This document shows, piece by piece, positions 5,479 to 8,901 of a stretch of 8,901 nucleotides of DNA. A program made the position numbers and the translations under genes. Numbering within the stretch: the first letter of the stretch is position 1; each line of letters starts with the position of its first letter. The stretch is from assembly GCA_002780065.1 (NCBI GenBank), contig PEWQ01000027.1, positions 1-8,901 of the forward strand, read 5' to 3'. A model generated the notes under the pieces. The model had not been told where the DNA came from, ran no database searches, and worked only from the letters and a program-made list of their open reading frames with translations. Source of the DNA: Candidatus Hydrogenedentes bacterium CG07_land_8_20_14_0_80_42_17 (GTDB taxonomy: Bacteria > UBA8481).

Positions 5479-6288
5479 GTGCAAAAATACAGAAGTAAAA
5501 GATTTGAAAGGCATATTTATCGGCGAAGGCCACGTTTCATAAATCATGGCTTTTACGATTTACTCACAAACATCACGTCTGACAGAGTCATAATTTCTCT
5601 ACTTTTTATTGCCGCAATACTTTTTGTAACATTAGATGCGCCAAATATGTTTGAAACCCAGAAGGCATGGGCTCTGACTAATAGATTTGTTCCTTACGAA
5701 CTTGCTTTAACCAATTTTGTCAAGCGGTCGGAATCAAAAGGAACCAGCTCTTCACTTCTAGACCTTCCTACCATAAAAATGAATCCAATGAAAGCGTGGG
5801 GCGGAAGAGTTCCTGAAATGGACCTAATTAACACCAACTCCAATTCCAGCATTACTTCATCCGAGATTCATGAGAAAGCCATAATTGATAATGACCAAAT
5901 AAATAGCAGCAAGCCCTGCAATATTTCTTCACCATTCGGATACAGGCGATTAGGCAGAAGCGTCAGGCATCACGATGGAATCGACGTTTCAATGCCGTAC
6001 GGAAGACCGATACTAGCGAATGAAGACGGGACCGTATCATTTGCGGGTTGGAAGAGCGGATACGGAAATCTTGTCATCTTGGATCACGGATATGGAAAGC
6101 AAACCTTTTACGCTCACGCTTCATATATCAGAGTAAAAGTCGGAGACAATATAAAAGAAGGCGAGGCCATAGCAAATGTTGGAGCAACGGGTCGGGCATT
6201 CGGCACACATTTGCATTTTGAGATAAGGTATAACGGAGTTCCAGTAGACCCTGAGCAAGAATTTTTATCTAAGAAGTTGTATTTCTGA
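5479..6288 (+). CDS. Membrane-anchored M23 (LytM-type) zinc endopeptidase
   Basis: This protein is expected to cut, or regulate the cutting of, peptide cross-links in peptidoglycan outside the cytoplasmic membrane. A very basic cytoplasmic start (RSKRFERHIYRRRPR) leads into one transmembrane segment at about 37-53 (VIISLLFIAAILFVTLD). A Ser/Asn-rich linker follows, then the LytM domain at about 147-262. Catalytic residues are intact: HHDGIDV gives His165 and Asp169, YAHAS gives His213, and HLHFEIR gives His244 and His246. His165, Asp169 and His246 should bind zinc; His213 and His244 should act in catalysis. No coiled coil like that of EnvC or NlpD relatives is seen between anchor and domain. 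It lies 41 nt after the HTH gene and 23 nt before the FapA gene. Confidence 0.92.
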   Translation: MQKYRSKRFERHIYRRRPRFINHGFYDLLTNITSDRVIISLLFIAAILFVTLDAPNMFETQKAWALTNRFVPYELALTNFVKRSESKGTSSSLLDLPTIKMNPMKAWGGRVPEMDLINTNSNSSITSSEIHEKAIIDNDQINSSKPCNISSPFGYRRLGRSVRHHDGIDVSMPYGRPILANEDGTVSFAGWKSGYGNLVILDHGYGKQTFYAHASYIRVKVGDNIKEGEAIANVGATGRAFGTHLHFEIRYNGVPVDPEQEFLSKKLYF

Positions 6289-6311
6289 CATTGTAGTTTT
6301 ATTCTAAAGAA

Positions 6312-8165
6312 GTGATTGAAGATAAGAGCAAAAACGAATCAAAAGATAAGAATAAAATTCTTATCTCTGCAAAAAATCTGCGAGAGGCAATTAAAACAGC
6401 CGCAGAAAAACTCGGGTGTCCCGAGCGCAACATTCGTTACCAAATAATACAGAATCCCCGTTACATATTTTTTGGATTATGGTCACAGTCTGCAAAGATA
6501 ATTGCATGGAAGCATGATGCTCTAAATATGCACGTAGCGGAAGCATTACGCGCGGCAAGTGATATAGACGGACATATCTCAACTGAATTAATTAATTCTG
6601 AGCTCAGACTAACTGTTTACGCTCCGATCGGAAGAGGAATTCCAGTATCATTCGAAAAAGTAATCACAAATCTTAGAGAATACGAACCTGACGAACTTGA
6701 TGAAGAGAAAGTTAGAGATTTAGTCAACCGAGCTGACGGCAAATCCGAAACGGTAGGGCGAATTTCAAAAAGCGGAGGACGCGACGGCACATTTTCCATC
6801 GACGTTTCAAAAGATGGAATGGAAGCTTATCTAACACTCTTTCCGCCAGGAAAAGGCGGAAGAAAGATTGATCTCGAAGATATAATAAAAGGGTTAGTTC
6901 GAGAAGGAATTGTATACGGTTTAAAAGAAGACATAATTAAATGGGCTATTTCCGAAAACAGGTACAACGAATCGATTTTAATAGCAGAAGGCAATTCTCC
7001 AGTCCCCGGAGCAGACGGCAGGCTTGAATTCAAATTCAGAAAAGATCTGCACATTATCAAATTGAAAGAAGACGAGAAAGGACGAGTTGATTACAAAAAT
7101 CTTGAGCTGATAGAAATGGTCAAAGCCGGAGACATTCTCATTGAAAGGATTCCATCTGAACTTGGAGAAGCCGGAAAAAATGTTTACGGCAAAGAAAGTC
7201 TGCCTCTTTCCGGAAAAGATGTGGAACTGCCTCAAGGTGAAAACATTAAAGTCGAAGGTAATACAATGCTGGCCGGGATAGAAGGGCATGTAATTTGGAG
7301 CACTGGCAAAGTAACAATATCTCCCGTGTATTATGTCAAAGGCGATGTAAATTACAGCACAGGAAATATTGATTTCAATGGAACTGTCTGCATAGACGGG
7401 CTTGTTGAAGACTCTTTCAGCGTAAAAGCCGGCGGCAGTATTATTGTAAAAAAGTCGATAGGCAAATGCAAAATTTCAGCGGGCGGAAACGTAACAGTAT
7501 TAGGTGGAATACTTGGCAGGCAGGAAGCAGAAATAGATATTGACGGAGATCTCGTCGCATTGTTTATCGAGAACGCCAAATTAAAAGTTAAAGGCAATTT
7601 AATTACCAGTGAAATGATTCTTCACTCTAATGCTATAGTCGGAGGAGAAATATTTTTAAATGGAGTCAGAGCCGCTCTGGTAGGAGGATCGGTAACAGCC
7701 GGAAGAGACATAACTGTTCGGAGCATTGGTGGAGAAGGCACAAGCAGAACTTCTGTTAGAGCAGGAGTCAAATACAAATATGCTGTCAAACAACTTGAGC
7801 TAAAAGAAGAGATGGCTCGAATCGACAGCATAATAGAAAAAATAGATACCGCAATAAAGCAAGTTGAGTCGAATAAAGAAACTTCCTCCGATTATGTCAA
7901 TACAATGAAACAGCTGATAACGAGAAAGAACCAGATACAGTTACATCTCAAAGCATTGCGCGAAGAGAGCCGAACACTTGAAAATGAAATCGACTTAAAT
8001 TCAGCTCATGCATCTATAAATGTTTATGAGTTAGTTATGCCCGGAACCAAAATTGAAATTGGAAACACTTCAATGGTAATATCAAACAACATAAAATACG
8101 TCACATTTAAAAAACTTGGAGTAAAAATCAATGTTATGCCTTATGAAGGCAAAAGCATCGAATAA
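6312..8165 (+). CDS. FapA/DUF342 family protein with N-terminal Jag-N domain
   Basis: The 617-residue protein has four parts. Residues about 15-68 look like a Jag-N (KhpB N-terminal) domain (ILISAKNLREAIKTAAEKLG, then a strand with IFFGLWSQSAKI). Residues about 155-335 hold the conserved FapA region with AEGNSPVPGADGR (225-237) and AGIEGHV. Residues about 335-485 form a repetitive, glycine-rich beta-helix (VKGDVNYSTGNIDFNG, VKAGGSIIVKKSIG, GGNVTVLGGILG). Residues about 490-562 are a charged helical stretch that should form a coiled coil, before a short beta-rich tail. FapA proteins are widespread; links to polymerisation or envelope scaffolding have been proposed, and the biochemical role is not settled. 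Here the neighbouring M23 peptidase hints at a cell-shape role. The start is GTG at 6312 with only a weak purine-rich leader. Confidence 0.9.
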   Translation: MIEDKSKNESKDKNKILISAKNLREAIKTAAEKLGCPERNIRYQIIQNPRYIFFGLWSQSAKIIAWKHDALNMHVAEALRAASDIDGHISTELINSELRLTVYAPIGRGIPVSFEKVITNLREYEPDELDEEKVRDLVNRADGKSETVGRISKSGGRDGTFSIDVSKDGMEAYLTLFPPGKGGRKIDLEDIIKGLVREGIVYGLKEDIIKWAISENRYNESILIAEGNSPVPGADGRLEFKFRKDLHIIKLKEDEKGRVDYKNLELIEMVKAGDILIERIPSELGEAGKNVYGKESLPLSGKDVELPQGENIKVEGNTMLAGIEGHVIWSTGKVTISPVYYVKGDVNYSTGNIDFNGTVCIDGLVEDSFSVKAGGSIIVKKSIGKCKISAGGNVTVLGGILGRQEAEIDIDGDLVALFIENAKLKVKGNLITSEMILHSNAIVGGEIFLNGVRAALVGGSVTAGRDITVRSIGGEGTSRTSVRAGVKYKYAVKQLELKEEMARIDSIIEKIDTAIKQVESNKETSSDYVNTMKQLITRKNQIQLHLKALREESRTLENEIDLNSAHASINVYELVMPGTKIEIGNTSMVISNNIKYVTFKKLGVKINVMPYEGKSIE

Positions 8166-8862
8166 TTCAATATTGAACTCAAGTAAGTTGATTATTATTG
8201 AAGAAGAACTGCATCTATGGTATCGGCATCTAGCAATTAACTGCAAGCAAACTGAATCTATCAAATTATTATCCGAAGACGAAATTGAAAGAGCGGAACA
8301 AATCACAAATGCACAAAGTCGAATGACGTTTATCGAATCGCGATCAACATTGAGAAATATTTTAGCAATGTATTTAGACAAAGATCCAAAAAGTTTGAGA
8401 CTTGAAAAGAGCTTAAACGGCAAACCGCATCTAAAAGGTAAAAGTCATCTTTGCTTTAATATCGCTCATACAAATGGCATAGCTCTATTTGCAATATCTA
8501 ACGGTGCGGAGGTAGGAGTTGACGTTGAACGAATAGACAGAAGAATCGATTCAGATGCAATCGCAAAAAGATTTTTTTCAATAAGAGAACAGAATATTTT
8601 AAAAAAGCTATCTGTCAAAAAAAAGCAAAAATACTTTTTCGAATGTTGGACATGCAAAGAGGCTGTTGTAAAAGCAATGGATAAAAAAGTAATTTATCAT
8701 CTATCAGAAATTGAGCTCTCCGAAAATAAAGATTCAATAATGATAAAAGATAATCCTGATGCCGAGCACTGGCGAATCTGGTTTCCAAAACTTCCCAATG
8801 GATTTATCGGAGCAGTCGTAAGAAAAAAGGGGCAATTCAATACGAATGTTAGCCGCATCTGA
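8131..8862 (+). CDS. 4'-phosphopantetheinyl transferase, Sfp type
   Basis: This enzyme moves the phosphopantetheine arm of coenzyme A onto a serine of acyl or peptidyl carrier proteins. The expected motifs are present in order: NGKPHL (96-101), CFNIAHTNG (108-116), VGVDVERI (128-135) with metal ligands Asp131 and Glu133, and FFECWTCKEAVVKAMDK (169-185) with Glu177 and Lys181. The 243 residues match the Sfp group rather than the short AcpS group. The ATG at 8131 has GGAG 9 nt upstream, at 8118-8121, and lies inside the end of the FapA gene (35 nt overlap), so the two are probably cotranslated; Met5 (8143) is a second possible start. No carrier protein, PKS or NRPS gene is in the window, so its substrate may be the fatty-acid ACP or a distant pathway. 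Confidence 0.92.
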   Translation: MLCLMKAKASNNSILNSSKLIIIEEELHLWYRHLAINCKQTESIKLLSEDEIERAEQITNAQSRMTFIESRSTLRNILAMYLDKDPKSLRLEKSLNGKPHLKGKSHLCFNIAHTNGIALFAISNGAEVGVDVERIDRRIDSDAIAKRFFSIREQNILKKLSVKKKQKYFFECWTCKEAVVKAMDKKVIYHLSEIELSENKDSIMIKDNPDAEHWRIWFPKLPNGFIGAVVRKKGQFNTNVSRI

Positions 8863-8901
8863 CCAAAAAGCAGTATTTTGTCATTGCGAAGACAGGCGAG
8901 G
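8863..8901. repeat. Intergenic tail, possible start of a dispersed repeat
   Basis: The last bases read TCATTGCGAAGACAGGCGAGG (split here: TCATTGCGAAG at 8880-8890, then ACAGGCGAGG). Many bacterial genomes carry dispersed palindromic elements that begin with TCATTGCGA; the matching half would lie beyond the window. The call rests on that resemblance only. Confidence 0.3.

Noticed and set aside
1-8901. CRISPR array or insertion sequence
   Set aside because: No regularly spaced direct repeats, transposase or terminal inverted repeats are visible anywhere in the window.

Overview
The window looks like chromosomal DNA of a moderately AT-rich, Gram-negative-type (two-membrane) bacterium. It has a SurA-like periplasmic chaperone gene in the order surA-pdxA-rsmA known from proteobacteria, a complex I subunit and a zinc endopeptidase with a membrane anchor. 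I cannot name the phylum. The split context of nuoB, the FapA/DUF342 protein with a Jag-N domain and the weak Shine-Dalgarno sites at several starts would suit many poorly sampled lineages. Every protein gene lies on the plus strand.

Layout: (1) 1-331 holds a tRNA-Glu(CTC) on the plus strand, a short GC-rich hairpin, a tRNA-Gln(CTG) on the minus strand, and back-to-back candidate promoters for tRNA-Gln and nuoB. (2) 332-3676 is a tightly packed run of nuoB, surA-like, pdxA and rsmA, with overlaps of 4 and 11 nt and one 9 nt gap. (3) 3673-5100 is a three-gene accessory cassette joined to rsmA by an ATGA overlap. It encodes a 175-residue degenerate radical SAM-type protein, a 63-residue peptide with a Tyr-x-x-Pro-x-Leu motif and a Cys/Gly/Pro-rich tail, and a 228-residue protein whose layout resembles a SpoIIE/PP2C phosphatase without its catalytic aspartates. 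(4) 5101-5212 is a non-coding gap with a weak candidate promoter. (5) 5213-8862 is a second run: a small winged HTH protein, an M23 endopeptidase, a FapA/DUF342 protein and an Sfp-type phosphopantetheinyl transferase. (6) 8863-8901 is intergenic and may hold the start of a dispersed repeat.

How the genes fit together: the first run is housekeeping (respiration, outer-membrane protein folding, vitamin B6, 16S rRNA methylation). The last run is mostly cell-envelope and carrier-protein functions. The cassette in between is the most interesting part. It has the size and gene order of a small peptide-maturation (RiPP-like) locus, but its enzyme and its partner both seem to have lost canonical active-site motifs, so the chemistry, if any, is open.
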